Shown piece by piece: positions 25,038-33,540 of a DNA stretch of 48,875 bases. Location of the stretch: NCBI GenBank assembly GCA_046160825.1, contig JBJXHC010000073.1:1-48875 (forward strand), read 5' to 3'. Under the pieces are notes generated by a model. It ran no database searches and was not told where the DNA came from. It was given only the letters and a program-made list of their open reading frames with translations. The stretch is from JBJXHC01 sp046160825. Lineage in GTDB: Bacteria; Bacteroidota; Ignavibacteria; UBA10030; UBA6906. The position numbers and the translations under genes are program-made. The stretch's first letter is position 1; each line of letters starts with the position of its first letter.

Positions 25038-25712
25038 ATGAAGATAAGAGGGAAGCAGAGTCAATGCAACACCATACCCAAGGACGACCCTTGGTGTTCC
25101 TTGCTATTCAAGAACCAAACAGTTATTCTATCATCATCTCACACTGTCTCGTCGCTGCCATTCCGGAGTCAGAAAGCAGCTCACATCGTCTTCAACGCAT
25201 CCTTGAAACGCATAGTTTCCATAGTATTGATAGCCCTGTATCTCTATAACCTGTTCGGTTACATGGGGACATTCCTGATTGCGCAGGCACAGATCCGGAA
25301 AGAGATCAAGCAACTGATCAAGCAGAGCGTGCCGGAGGAGAAACTGGTGCGGATCAGCATCACCTCTGAGACAGCGTCATCGCTTGAATGGATCAAGTCG
25401 TTTGAGTTTCGTTATCAGGGTAAGCTGTTCGACATCATGCGAACCGAACATGCGGGAGACACCACGCACTACACCTGCATCAATGACGTGAAAGAGCAGG
25501 GACTGTTTGCGGGATTGGATGAACACGTGCGCCGACAGATGGAATCGGATGCCCGTACCTCCGGTGCCAATACCGCCTTCAAAGAGCATGTCCCGTCAAT
25601 ATCATTGACCGATCCACCGATACTCCTTGTTTGCATTCTCAAGTTCTGCCCGCCTCTTTTCCCCCCGTCACATATCAATGAAGTGCCGTTTCCTCCGCCA
25701 AAGGTTGTCTGA
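25038..25712 (+). CDS. Conserved membrane-anchored protein of unknown function near the TonB receptor
   Basis: The open frame gives 224 residues from 25038, but the recognisable part begins with the membrane helix at about residue 57 (KRIVSIVLIALYLYNLFGYMG), so the true start may be a TTG at 25203; neither start has a clear ribosome site. After the helix comes AQAQIRKEIKQLIKQSVPEE, then WIKSFEFRYQGKLFDIMRTE, DTTHYTCINDVKEQGLFAGL and a variable tail. A single-pass envelope protein with this FRYxGxxFDIxRxE...YxCINDxKE pattern is found near metal/TonB transport genes in related bacteria. Function is unknown. It lies 85 bases before the TonB receptor in the same direction. Confidence 0.7.
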   Translation: MKIRGKQSQCNTIPKDDPWCSLLFKNQTVILSSSHTVSSLPFRSQKAAHIVFNASLKRIVSIVLIALYLYNLFGYMGTFLIAQAQIRKEIKQLIKQSVPEEKLVRISITSETASSLEWIKSFEFRYQGKLFDIMRTEHAGDTTHYTCINDVKEQGLFAGLDEHVRRQMESDARTSGANTAFKEHVPSISLTDPPILLVCILKFCPPLFPPSHINEVPFPPPKVV

Positions 25713-25723
25713 TACAGCAAGCG

Positions 25724-25769
25724 GGACACCATTACGGCGGCGCACTTTGCCCGAGGGTGAAGTGTGTCC
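25724..25769 (+). other. Hairpin in the leader of the TonB receptor gene
   Basis: GGACAC (25724-25729) pairs with GTGTCC (25764-25769), and inside it CACTT (25743-25747) pairs with AAGTG (25760-25764); the two share one base, so they are alternatives or partly stacked. No T run follows. It could be a leader structure affecting the receptor gene; no known riboswitch was recognised. Confidence 0.3.
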
Positions 25770-25797
25770 GTGAATCCCACTCTCTCATGGAGACACT

Positions 25798-27939
25798 ATG
25801 AACGCAAAGGTTCAATGTGTATCCCTGGCATTGGCATGTTGTCTCTTTGCGGCTTCACTGCTGCACGGTCAGACGAACGAAACACCCGCGCCATCGGATA
25901 CGCTCGAGTTTGAAGTCGATGAGACGGTGATTACCGGAACACGTACGTACCGGAAAATCATCGACGTTCCCTATTCCATAGAACGCATCGACAATATGCA
26001 ATTCAAGTTTGACAAGAAGACCTCGGTGGATAATGTCCTGGGAATGATCCCCGGACTCTTTTTCCAGAACCGGTACGGCAACCACGACGTGCGTATTTCC
26101 ATTCGCGGGTTTGGCAGCAGATCCAACACCGGCATCCGCGGCGTACGTATTTTGCTGGACGGTATTCCGGAATCGGAGCCGGACGGGCAAACGCGCATCG
26201 AGGCAATTGACTTCCAGTCCGTCGGTTCGATTGAAGTGGTAAAGGGGAACGCCTCGTCACTCTATACCAACGCGCCCGGGGGTGTCATCAACTTCATCAA
26301 CGACATCTTCTTTCCCCGGTCGTTCGGTGTTCTCTTCAACGAATTCGGGTCCGGAGGTTTGAGAAACAATGGTATCAAACTCGGCCTCAGAACGGAGCAG
26401 AACACATTCCTTCTCACGTATAACTACCATCAGTCGCGCGGGTATCGCACACACAGTCAGGATTATTGGAACATCATCAATTCTGTTCTGGAAACACGCC
26501 TGAGCGACCGGACGAATCTCCGGCTGTATTTCTATGCAGTTGACGGACTCATCCGGTTGCCGGGTTCGCTTTCACGTACACAGTTCGAGGCGGATCCATT
26601 CGGGGCCAACCCGCGTGATGTTGCACGCGATGCAAAACGTGTGACAAAGAAGGGCCGCATTGGCGTCCAGTACAATACGTACCTTGGCGATGAACGTGAG
26701 CATGAATTTGAAGTGACAGGGTATGGAACGATAAAATATTTTGAACGGACGGCAGCCACGTACCGGCTCTTCAACCGAAATGGTATTGGCGCGAGCGGAA
26801 GGTACGTGTACCGAAGTTCACTGTTCGACAGGAAGAACGAGTTTTCGGTTGGCGGTGATATGTTTTATCAGACCGGCCCGATTGAGGAATATGGTAATAT
26901 CGGCGGCACGAAAGACGATGATCTGCAATTCCTTACCGATGAAACCATATCAAATGCGGGGTTCTATTTTCAGAACTCGTTCAACATCATTAACGATCAG
27001 CTTGATGTTCTGATGACCGGACGGTACGACAATATCGTGTTCGATCAGAAGGATCAACTCCTCGGTGTGCGGAGCGCCCGTCGTGGCTTTGATGCATTCA
27101 CTCCGAAAGCGGCCCTCAACTTCAAGTTCACTCCGACTATTGCGGTCTATACGTCGTATGGACTTGGTTTCGATACCCCTGCAGGAAACGAGTTGGAAAA
27201 TTTCCCACTCAGTTCCAACCCGACGGTGTTGCTGAACCCGGATCTCAAGCCACAGAAGTCGAAGAACTTCGAGTTGGGCATCAAGGGGAATGTGTTCCGC
27301 CAGGGCGAGGAGTTCGCACGGTTGATCCACTTCGAAGCAGCATTCTTCAACATCAAAATCGAGGATGAAGTCGTTCCGTTTGACGTCTCCGGTGACGTCT
27401 ATTTTAGAAATGCCGGGGAGACGGACCGTACCGGTTTCGAACTCGGGGCAACAGTCCATCTGTATAAGGGTCTTCGGTTTAAGACTGCATACACGTTTTC
27501 TGATTTCACGTATGATACGTATGTGGCTCGAACGTTTGAATATGACACTCTGGGCAATGCCGTACCGTTTGACCGGAGCTTTGCCGGGAATGCCGTCCCC
27601 AGCGTACCAAAGCACAACCTCGGACTGGAACTGGCATACGAGCATTCATTCTGTGAGACCGTCACCGGGTTCGTGAAGGGGAATTATACCAACGTCAGCG
27701 GCATGTTTGCTGATGACGCTAATAGCGATGAGTCGGATGGATATAATATCATGAACGCAACGATTGGCTGCGACGTTCAGTTCGGGCAATTCAATCTGTT
27801 GATGAACGCCGGTGTCAACAATATTGCAGATAAGACGTACATCGCTTTTATCAATATCAATTCCGACCGGCGTGAGTTTTTTGAAGTCGGTGAACCACGG
27901 AATGCGTATCTTGGTGTGAATCTGGGGTACGAATTTTAA
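25798..27939 (+). CDS. TonB-dependent outer-membrane receptor (FecA-like)
   Basis: 713 residues. Signal peptide about 1-25, a TonB-box-like DETVITGTRTYRKI (about 41-54), a plug domain about 55-175 (VDNVLGMIPGLFFQNR, ISIRGFGSRSNTGIRG, VEVVKG-type SIEVVKGNASSLYTNAPGG), and a beta-barrel to the terminal aromatic residue (VNLGYEF). Late barrel motif: AGVNNIADKTY. It imports a scarce ligand such as a siderophore-iron complex using TonB energy; the ligand is not shown by sequence. The PepSY protein nearby favours iron. GGAGA precedes the ATG, and a terminator follows at 27955. Confidence 0.9.
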   Translation: MNAKVQCVSLALACCLFAASLLHGQTNETPAPSDTLEFEVDETVITGTRTYRKIIDVPYSIERIDNMQFKFDKKTSVDNVLGMIPGLFFQNRYGNHDVRISIRGFGSRSNTGIRGVRILLDGIPESEPDGQTRIEAIDFQSVGSIEVVKGNASSLYTNAPGGVINFINDIFFPRSFGVLFNEFGSGGLRNNGIKLGLRTEQNTFLLTYNYHQSRGYRTHSQDYWNIINSVLETRLSDRTNLRLYFYAVDGLIRLPGSLSRTQFEADPFGANPRDVARDAKRVTKKGRIGVQYNTYLGDEREHEFEVTGYGTIKYFERTAATYRLFNRNGIGASGRYVYRSSLFDRKNEFSVGGDMFYQTGPIEEYGNIGGTKDDDLQFLTDETISNAGFYFQNSFNIINDQLDVLMTGRYDNIVFDQKDQLLGVRSARRGFDAFTPKAALNFKFTPTIAVYTSYGLGFDTPAGNELENFPLSSNPTVLLNPDLKPQKSKNFELGIKGNVFRQGEEFARLIHFEAAFFNIKIEDEVVPFDVSGDVYFRNAGETDRTGFELGATVHLYKGLRFKTAYTFSDFTYDTYVARTFEYDTLGNAVPFDRSFAGNAVPSVPKHNLGLELAYEHSFCETVTGFVKGNYTNVSGMFADDANSDESDGYNIMNATIGCDVQFGQFNLLMNAGVNNIADKTYIAFININSDRREFFEVGEPRNAYLGVNLGYEF

Positions 27940-27954
27940 CACTCTTCATCAATT

Positions 27955-27986
27955 CCGGGTGCTCTCATGAACCCGGGGTTTTATTC
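27955..27986 (+). terminator. Rho-independent terminator after the TonB receptor gene
   Basis: CCGGGT (27955-27960) pairs with ACCCGG (27971-27976) around a 10-base loop, followed by GGTTTTATT. Confidence 0.75.
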
Positions 27987-27999
27987 ATAGGATTGCATA

Positions 28000-29619
28000 A
28001 TGCGTCTCAGTGGATTCTTTTCAGTATGCCTGACGACTGCACTCATGTGTATAGTCGAACGTATGAATAGTCAATCATCATATGATATTCTCATAGGACA
28101 GAACTTCCGCATCTACCCAAGTGCGGTCACCCAGTCGGAGCCGTTCATTGTTCGTCACCCGGCAAATCCTGACATTCTCTTCGCCAGCGCGAACACGATC
28201 AATCTTGCCAATGGTTTCGTGAGTGAAGGGGTATACGTCAGCACAAATGCGGGTGCGACATGGTTCGGCAGTGATACATGCAAGGGTCCGCCTGTGACGT
28301 TCCATCGTGGCGACCCGGCAATTGCGATCGATAAGGATGGCCGATTTATCCTCACGCGGCTCGGCTCGTCACCCGGACTCTACGGTCACTTTTCGACTGA
28401 CAATGGCATTACCTGGTCGTCGCACCGAACACTCGCACTCGACGATCAAGGAAGAGGTTCGCTTGCGACCGACGGAGTGCCAACCAGCCCTTTCTATGGG
28501 AGAACGTATTCGGTCTGGATTCGCTTCTCTCCTCCGTACCCGGTGTGGTTCTCATCCACCACTGATGGTGGAAACTCATGGGGTGTGGCAGCCGCGATCA
28601 ACTCACCGACCCAACGGGGACAGGGTGGCGACATAGCCATTGGTCCGGAGGGCGCGCTGAACATTTGCTGGGCAGGCGTCACCGGAGTGTCGCCATTTAC
28701 GGAGGATGTCGTCGGGTTTGCGCGTTCCACAAATGGCGGCACTTCATGGAGCACACAGGAAGGCGCGTTTGACATGAACGGCATTGCGGGGGTGTTTCCT
28801 TCAAAATCAAATATCAGGGTGAATGGACTGCCGAGGATTGCCGTGGATAACAGCAGCAGTCCACGCAACGGCTGGTTGTACGTCGTTACCACGGAACGGA
28901 GTCTTTCACCCGCCGGTGCTGATCCGGATATTGTTCTTCACCGCTCGACGAACAACGGTGCGACCTGGTCTCCGGGCATTCGCGTGAATCAGGATGCGCT
29001 CAACAATGGCAAGATTCAATTCTTTCCCGCAGTTCACGTTGACGGTGCGGGAGGACTCAATGTCGCGTATTACGATGACCGCGCCACAACGGGTGATTCA
29101 TCGGGTGTGTTTCTCTCTCGTTCCACTGACGGTGGTGTTTCATGGGCGGACTACGGGATCAGCGACAGGAACTTCAAGCCCCAACCCATTGGCGGACTCG
29201 GGGCGGGATATCAAGGAGATAACATTGCGATGACGTCGGTAGGCGATACACTTCGTCCAGTGTGGATGGATAACCGCACAGGGATTTATCAACTCTGGAC
29301 ATCGGTAGTGAAAATATCCGAGCTTGGGACGAGCGTTCCTGAAGGCCCGATGCCATTGGCATTCGGGCTGGATCAAAACTATCCCAATCCGTTTAACCCG
29401 GTAACAATGATTAATTTTTCCGTAGGGACGTATGGCCATACGTCCCTGCAGGTATTTGACATTCTTGGTCGCGAAGTGGCAACACTTGTTGATCGGCAGC
29501 ATAGTGCCGGGAACCACCGCGTGGAGTTTAATGCTACGGGACTCGCAAGCGGCGTGTACATTTACAGAATGAACGCCGGCGGGGAAAGCTTCAGTAGAAT
29601 GATGTTGCTGGCGAGGTAG
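28000..29619 (+). CDS. T9SS-secreted BNR/sialidase-like propeller protein
   Basis: 539 residues. Signal peptide about 1-25. Residues about 30-440 form a sialidase-type propeller with BNR/Asp-box motifs (STNAGATWFG, STDNGITWSS, TTDGGNSWG, STNGGTSWS, STNNGATWS, STDGGVSWAD). The T9SS C-terminal domain is about 452-539: NYPNPFNPVTMINF, LQVFDILGREVATLVD, ATGLASGVYIYRMN, MMLLAR. The sialidase catalytic Arg triad was not confirmed, so enzymatic function is uncertain and it may only bind. A palindromic element sits in the coding sequence at 29422-29450. The stop is one base from the stop of the convergent next gene. Confidence 0.85.
   Translation: MRLSGFFSVCLTTALMCIVERMNSQSSYDILIGQNFRIYPSAVTQSEPFIVRHPANPDILFASANTINLANGFVSEGVYVSTNAGATWFGSDTCKGPPVTFHRGDPAIAIDKDGRFILTRLGSSPGLYGHFSTDNGITWSSHRTLALDDQGRGSLATDGVPTSPFYGRTYSVWIRFSPPYPVWFSSTTDGGNSWGVAAAINSPTQRGQGGDIAIGPEGALNICWAGVTGVSPFTEDVVGFARSTNGGTSWSTQEGAFDMNGIAGVFPSKSNIRVNGLPRIAVDNSSSPRNGWLYVVTTERSLSPAGADPDIVLHRSTNNGATWSPGIRVNQDALNNGKIQFFPAVHVDGAGGLNVAYYDDRATTGDSSGVFLSRSTDGGVSWADYGISDRNFKPQPIGGLGAGYQGDNIAMTSVGDTLRPVWMDNRTGIYQLWTSVVKISELGTSVPEGPMPLAFGLDQNYPNPFNPVTMINFSVGTYGHTSLQVFDILGREVATLVDRQHSAGNHRVEFNATGLASGVYIYRMNAGGESFSRMMLLAR
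29422..29450. repeat. Palindromic element inside the T9SS-domain coding sequence
   Basis: A perfect 22-bp palindrome at 29425-29446: GGGACGTATGG directly followed by its complement CCATACGTCCC. It is extended by GTA on the left and TGC on the right, nearly continuing the symmetry. It encodes the VGTYGHTS part of the C-terminal domain in frame. It resembles small dispersed palindromes (GTAGGGACG...CGTCCCTAC type) known from cyanobacterial and other genomes. Confidence 0.6.
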
Positions 29620-29620
29620 G

Positions 29621-30958
29621 CTACTTCAGGAGCAGGAGCTTTGTTGCGAAGGAGTGGACGTCCGTGCCGTTTTCACTCTTGACACGAAGCCTGCACACGT
29701 ACATCCCGGAAGCCATATCCCCCGCAGAGAAGACCACTTCGTGCATACCTCCATCCTGTGTACCGCTTTGAAGTTCTCTCACTTCCTTACCCGACACATC
29801 GAACAAGGCGAGCGACACATAGCTCCTTGCCTGTAGCGTGTAAGTAATGGTCGTTGTAGGATTGAAGGGATTCGGAAATGCGGGGTAGAGCTTTGCTGCA
29901 AATGGAACGTCTGGTCGTTCTCTGACACTTACAGCATTGGAGTTGAACTTGAGAATCGCCCCGTTTGCACCAATCATGTAACCGTGGAGCGAATCGGTAA
30001 ATTGCAGATCATAAAGAGAATTCGTCCCCGGAATCTCGACCTCCGTCCAGGTCTGCCCTTTATCTAATGAGTACATGGCTGTTGTTGCGAATCCCTGGGG
30101 TGACCATGCTTCGATTGGTGTTCTGAATGAAATCGCGGACGCCTGGCCCCAGATTCCCAACGGGTTATACTCCCACGAGTCACCACCATTCGTTGTGGAT
30201 ATCCTTCCCGATCCGAAATCATAATCTCCGCCGATGCCGATGATGCGTAATGAATCAAAGAAGTAAATATCATAGATGGGTTCAGGCGAGACATTCTGCG
30301 TTGTCCACGTGGCTCCGCCGTTTGTTGTCCGCCATACTACGCCAACGACATCGAACCTTCCGCCCGTCGCGAATCCAAGAGTCGGGGAATAGAATTTTAC
30401 CTTGAACAATTCCCACGATGGTACCAATGTTGATTCGACCGTTGCTTCGACCCAGGAGCTTCCGGCGTTAATGGTACCGACAACTCTACCACTTTCCCCG
30501 ACCATCCAGCCCTTGTCTGTATTGAGGAAAGTAATCGAATTGAAGATTTCATTTTCAACCGGGTAACGTGTACTGTCCCAGTTCGTGCCACCATCCGTCG
30601 TTGAAAGGACGATGGATGCGTAAGCCGTGTCGCCAATATCGTGAGCCAACGCCCATCCTGATTGCGCATTGAGCATGAATACATCGACGATGTCGGTGCG
30701 TACAGGAGAGTCCTGCACCTGCCAGTCTGCGCCGCCGGTTGTGGTATGCAAAATCGTACCCCCATCGCCGACAATCCAGCCGGTCAGGCTGTCGAGAAAA
30801 TGCATCTGGCGCAACGCACGCGTGGTGGGACTCTGGAGCGGCGTCCAGAAGTCAGGGCCTCCGGCTTCAACTGTGTCGTATATGACCAGCAATCCGCATA
30901 ATATCCATGCGAACCATACGAGAACCAGTGGTGTTTTATGTGGGGTTGAATGTGACAT
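29621..30958 (-). CDS. T9SS-secreted YCF48-like propeller protein
   Basis: 445 residues from the ATG at 30958, which places a signal-type hydrophobic segment at about 10-27; an in-frame start at 31072 would put 38 extra residues before it. The body is a YCF48/BNR-type propeller: LDSLTGWIVGDGGTILHTTT, STTDGGTNWDS, NTDKGWMVGESGRVVGT, RTTNGGATWTT, LHGYMIGANGAILK. The T9SS domain is at about 358-445: PAFPNPFNPTTTITY, SLALFDVSGKEVRELQ, MASGMYVCRL, KLLLLK. In photosynthetic organisms YCF48 helps assemble photosystem II; here it is probably a secreted binding protein. It converges with the previous gene and is divergent from the lipoprotein at 31107. Confidence 0.85.
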   Translation of the reverse strand: MSHSTPHKTPLVLVWFAWILCGLLVIYDTVEAGGPDFWTPLQSPTTRALRQMHFLDSLTGWIVGDGGTILHTTTGGADWQVQDSPVRTDIVDVFMLNAQSGWALAHDIGDTAYASIVLSTTDGGTNWDSTRYPVENEIFNSITFLNTDKGWMVGESGRVVGTINAGSSWVEATVESTLVPSWELFKVKFYSPTLGFATGGRFDVVGVVWRTTNGGATWTTQNVSPEPIYDIYFFDSLRIIGIGGDYDFGSGRISTTNGGDSWEYNPLGIWGQASAISFRTPIEAWSPQGFATTAMYSLDKGQTWTEVEIPGTNSLYDLQFTDSLHGYMIGANGAILKFNSNAVSVRERPDVPFAAKLYPAFPNPFNPTTTITYTLQARSYVSLALFDVSGKEVRELQSGTQDGGMHEVVFSAGDMASGMYVCRLRVKSENGTDVHSFATKLLLLK

Positions 30959-31106
30959 TCCATATTCAATGTAGGGGAGATGATTTCTATTGTCAAGCTG
31001 CCAAGTTGGTCTCAGATCGAAACATAATCCGCCTTGCAATCCATCCAGGTTTGTGGTATCATCATTCCACATTTTGCACTATTGATCATCTCAGAAAGGA
31101 CAAACC

Positions 31107-31688
31107 GTGAAGTCGACAGTGATGTTCTCGTTCATGTTGTTAATGATAGCGGGCTGCAACAAGCAAACGGAACAAGCCAAGCCGCCGCAGCCATCAATCA
31201 CACAGGGGCAAGCCCCTCAGAGCGAAGCGGGCAGTCACGCCGTTGCCGGGATAACGTGGGCAGTTCCCTCGCGATGGAACGAACAGCCGCAGCGACAAAT
31301 GCGCGTTGCTACTTATGGTATTCCTTCCGCAAGTGGTGAGGGTGCGGGCGGAGAGTGTGCGGTGTTCTTCTTCGGTGGTGGACAGGGTGGCGATGTGAAT
31401 GCCAATATCGACAGATGGATCGGTCAATTTGAGAATGCGTCGCCGAAGCGCACAACGAAAACTGTGAACGAGATGGATGTGACACTTGTGGAAATAACGG
31501 GCACATACCTGGCTCCTTCCGGACCGCAGATGCAATCCAGCGGCAAGCTCGAAAACTATCGCCTCCTCGGGGCCATTGTTGCTGCGCCGGACGGTTCAGT
31601 GTTCTATAAGTTCACCGGACCTGCGGAAGTGGTTGCCGCTGCGGAGAAAGAATTCCATGAAATGATCGAGTCGATTGCAAGACCGTAA
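31107..31688 (+). CDS. Lipoprotein of unknown function
   Basis: 193 residues with a lipobox MIAGC (Cys17), so it is a lipid-anchored envelope protein. After a Gln/Pro-rich linker (about 20-45) comes a compact domain: GITWAVPSRWNEQP, RVATYGIPSASGEGAGGECAVFFFG, NIDRWIGQFENA, VEITGTYLAPSG, YRLLGAIVAAPDGSVFYKFTGP, EKEFHEMIESI. This pattern is found in uncharacterised lipoproteins of many bacteria; no enzymatic motif is seen. Its promoter must lie in the 148 bases shared with the divergent YCF48-like gene. A terminator follows. Confidence 0.85.
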   Translation: MKSTVMFSFMLLMIAGCNKQTEQAKPPQPSITQGQAPQSEAGSHAVAGITWAVPSRWNEQPQRQMRVATYGIPSASGEGAGGECAVFFFGGGQGGDVNANIDRWIGQFENASPKRTTKTVNEMDVTLVEITGTYLAPSGPQMQSSGKLENYRLLGAIVAAPDGSVFYKFTGPAEVVAAAEKEFHEMIESIARP

Positions 31689-31710
31689 CCGATGCGTTAT
31701 GAAAAACGAA

Positions 31711-31742
31711 AGCCGCTCTGGTTTGGAGCGGCTTTTGTTGTT
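31711..31742. terminator. Bidirectional terminator between lipoprotein and pterin dehydratase genes
   Basis: AGCCGCTC (31711-31718) pairs with GAGCGGCT (31726-31733). On the plus strand TTTGTTGTT follows; on the minus strand TTTCGTTTTTC follows. It serves the lipoprotein gene on the left and probably the convergent pterin gene on the right. Confidence 0.85.
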
Positions 31743-31760
31743 AAGGTGGATGTTGAACAA

Positions 31761-32048
31761 CTATGTGTGGAATTTATTCACTCTCTTGGCAAATTCAAAG
31801 TCCAGTGTACTGATACCGCCGAGATCATGCGTTGACAATTCGATGATCACCCGGTTGTACACATTCGCCCAATCGGGGTGGTGGTCCAATGATTCTGCAA
31901 TAAATGCCACGGCAACCATAAACGCAAACGCCTCCTTGAAGTCCTTGAACTTATACTCCCGGTGAAGTTTGGCGCTCTTCAAAGACCAGCCCTTTAACTT
32001 GCCGAGTCCTTCAGCTACTTCCTTCTTGGTCAGCCTCCGCCTCTCCAT
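31761..32048 (-). CDS. phhB: Pterin-4a-carbinolamine dehydratase
   Basis: 95 residues, the usual length. It dehydrates 4a-hydroxytetrahydrobiopterin in recycling of the pterin cofactor for aromatic amino acid hydroxylases. The active-site motif is DHHPDW (His56, His57, Pro58, Trp60), with NRVIIELSTHDLGGIS following (His74, Asp75). The N-terminus WSLKSAKLHREYKFKDF is typical. No hydroxylase gene is nearby, and many bacteria have this gene without one, so it may act in another pterin pathway. It lies 11 bases after the methyltransferase gene. Confidence 0.95.
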   Translation of the reverse strand: MERRRLTKKEVAEGLGKLKGWSLKSAKLHREYKFKDFKEAFAFMVAVAFIAESLDHHPDWANVYNRVIIELSTHDLGGISTLDFEFAKRVNKFHT

Positions 32049-32059
32049 CGTCCGTCTCC

Positions 32060-33172
32060 CTACAGTGAAGGTTTTTGAAATGTCAGCAACTCACGGCAGT
32101 CGGAGCTCATGGGCTTCAATCCATCGTTGGAGACAGAGCGGGCTTTGGCTGCGTCGCCGCGGCGCGGCAGATACACTTTGCCGATCGCGGAGAGTCCCAT
32201 CTCCCTCATCACCGACGCGACTTCGAACGGGAAGTCGATGACACCGAAACTTCCGGTGGATGCTTCGACGATCACGGAAAGTCTGCCACCCGGCTTCAGT
32301 ATCCGCGCACCTTCGCGCGCCAGCGTTTTGAATTTCATCATCGTCTCCGCTTTCGCCGCGGCGGGTGAAAAATCAGACTCTTCGCCTCTCGGATAAAAGT
32401 CAGAGGGAGGATCGAGGAATACGTAGTCGGCGCTTCCCGATTGTTCCGGGATGCCGGTCTGCAGAATGTTGGCCCGTTCGATCCTGCTGTCCGCGGGGTC
32501 AAGGTCATACATCTTGCACTTGCGATTATTGAAATGAGGGAGTGATTCGATCACATCGCCCGTCGTTCCGCTTCCTGCCAGCGGGTCGATAACAACTGCG
32601 TTGGGTTGTGTGTAATAGAAAAGCGCGTTGGCCACAACCTGACCGGGGAGCCTTCCCTTGTATCCGGACTTCCCGAAACGCGGGTCCGGTGCATCGAACG
32701 TCCAGACATTCCGCTCCTTCAGATCGAACCCGAACTTCGTTCGTTCATCTTCGCGTTTGGAAAGCTCATCTTCGCGGATCTTGCGTTGCAGGTCGGAAAT
32801 CGTCCATTTGTTGTTGATGGCCATCTTCTCGTAGCGGTCACGTTCGCGGCTTTCATCCACTTTTGTTGCAAGCTCGAAATAGAAAAACTCCGGCAACGCC
32901 CGTTTCTCCACATCGGGGTAGTAGGAATAAAACATCTGGCACTGCTTCAGCATGGCATACGGGAACTTGAAGCCGGGGACGTCCGCCATTCTCTTCAGCA
33001 CGTGGTCACCGAAAATGCCCTCATCGAGCGCCGCGGGCATAAGCTTTTCCACAAGGAATTTTCCGAGGTCCCAATAGTTATCGGCGGAAAACGAGTTCAG
33101 TTTTTCGATGAGTGGATCGAGCGAAGAAGCCCTTGCGGGTCTTGGCCGTGCGGTAGTGACAGTCTTTGCCAT
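32060..33172 (-). CDS. Orphan DNA methyltransferase with DUF1016-like N-terminal region
   Basis: 370 residues. Residues about 15-145 are helical and resemble the N-terminal part of DUF1016/YhcG-like proteins (NYWDLGKFLVEKLMP, FKFPYAMLKQCQMFYSYYP). A methyltransferase domain follows: an X-like segment GRLPGQVVANALFYYT, motif I DPLAGSGTT (196-204), an acidic YDLDP and motif IV DPPSDF (254-259), with ARILKPGGRLSVIVE later. Motif I before motif IV excludes the beta order; DPP suggests N6-adenine or N4-cytosine methylation. No restriction enzyme gene is adjacent, so it may be regulatory or part of a larger system. Confidence 0.8.
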   Translation of the reverse strand: MAKTVTTARPRPARASSLDPLIEKLNSFSADNYWDLGKFLVEKLMPAALDEGIFGDHVLKRMADVPGFKFPYAMLKQCQMFYSYYPDVEKRALPEFFYFELATKVDESRERDRYEKMAINNKWTISDLQRKIREDELSKREDERTKFGFDLKERNVWTFDAPDPRFGKSGYKGRLPGQVVANALFYYTQPNAVVIDPLAGSGTTGDVIESLPHFNNRKCKMYDLDPADSRIERANILQTGIPEQSGSADYVFLDPPSDFYPRGEESDFSPAAAKAETMMKFKTLAREGARILKPGGRLSVIVEASTGSFGVIDFPFEVASVMREMGLSAIGKVYLPRRGDAAKARSVSNDGLKPMSSDCRELLTFQKPSL

Positions 33173-33309
33173 TCCGGACTCCGAATATGAAAATGATGAG
33201 GTGCGGTTGGTGCCGGCATTGGTTGCCGGCGCGCGGTGAACGTTGCCCTACGATAAGGGAATCCGGTCAATATTGCAAGCATTTCCACGATGTTTTGCAT
33301 CATAAAATT

Positions 33310-33491
33310 GGTAGTGTCTCAGTTTCAATTCAATGTCAGGTTGGTCGTGAGGTGATGACGTTGGTTGACGGTGAGATGGAAGCAGGAGTACACTCGGTGC
33401 GGTTTGATGGGAGTGAATTGGCAAGCGGCATTTATATAGGCTAAGGGCGGGAAGCTTTGTGGGTACGAAGAAACTCTTACTTCTCAGATAG
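33310..33491 (+). pseudogene. Decayed T9SS C-terminal domain, frameshifted
   Basis: The first part translates as GSVSVSIQCQVGREV, then MTLVDGEMEAGVHSVRFDGS, ELASGIYI, which is a clear T9SS sorting domain. It then stops early, but in another frame continues RLRAGSFVGTKKLLLLR and a stop at 33489-33491, exactly how these domains end. The shift fits loss of one or four bases in the TATATA tract near 33431-33438. No N-terminal protein precedes it: the upstream 130 bases hold only the start region of the divergent methyltransferase. It is the remnant tail of a lost secreted-protein gene. Confidence 0.75.
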
Positions 33492-33503
33492 TCGATCTCT
33501 CCT

Positions 33504-33523
33504 GGACACGACGAGTCGTGTCC
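33504..33523. repeat. Small palindromic element next to the decayed T9SS domain
   Basis: GGACACGAC (33504-33512), two bases GA, then the exact complement GTCGTGTCC (33515-33523). It lies 12 bases past the remnant's stop and 17 before the subtilase gene end. It has the same general form as the element at 29422-29450 and could also be a weak transcript-end hairpin, but no T run follows. Confidence 0.5.
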
Positions 33524-33540
33524 GTACACTCAGAGATTTA

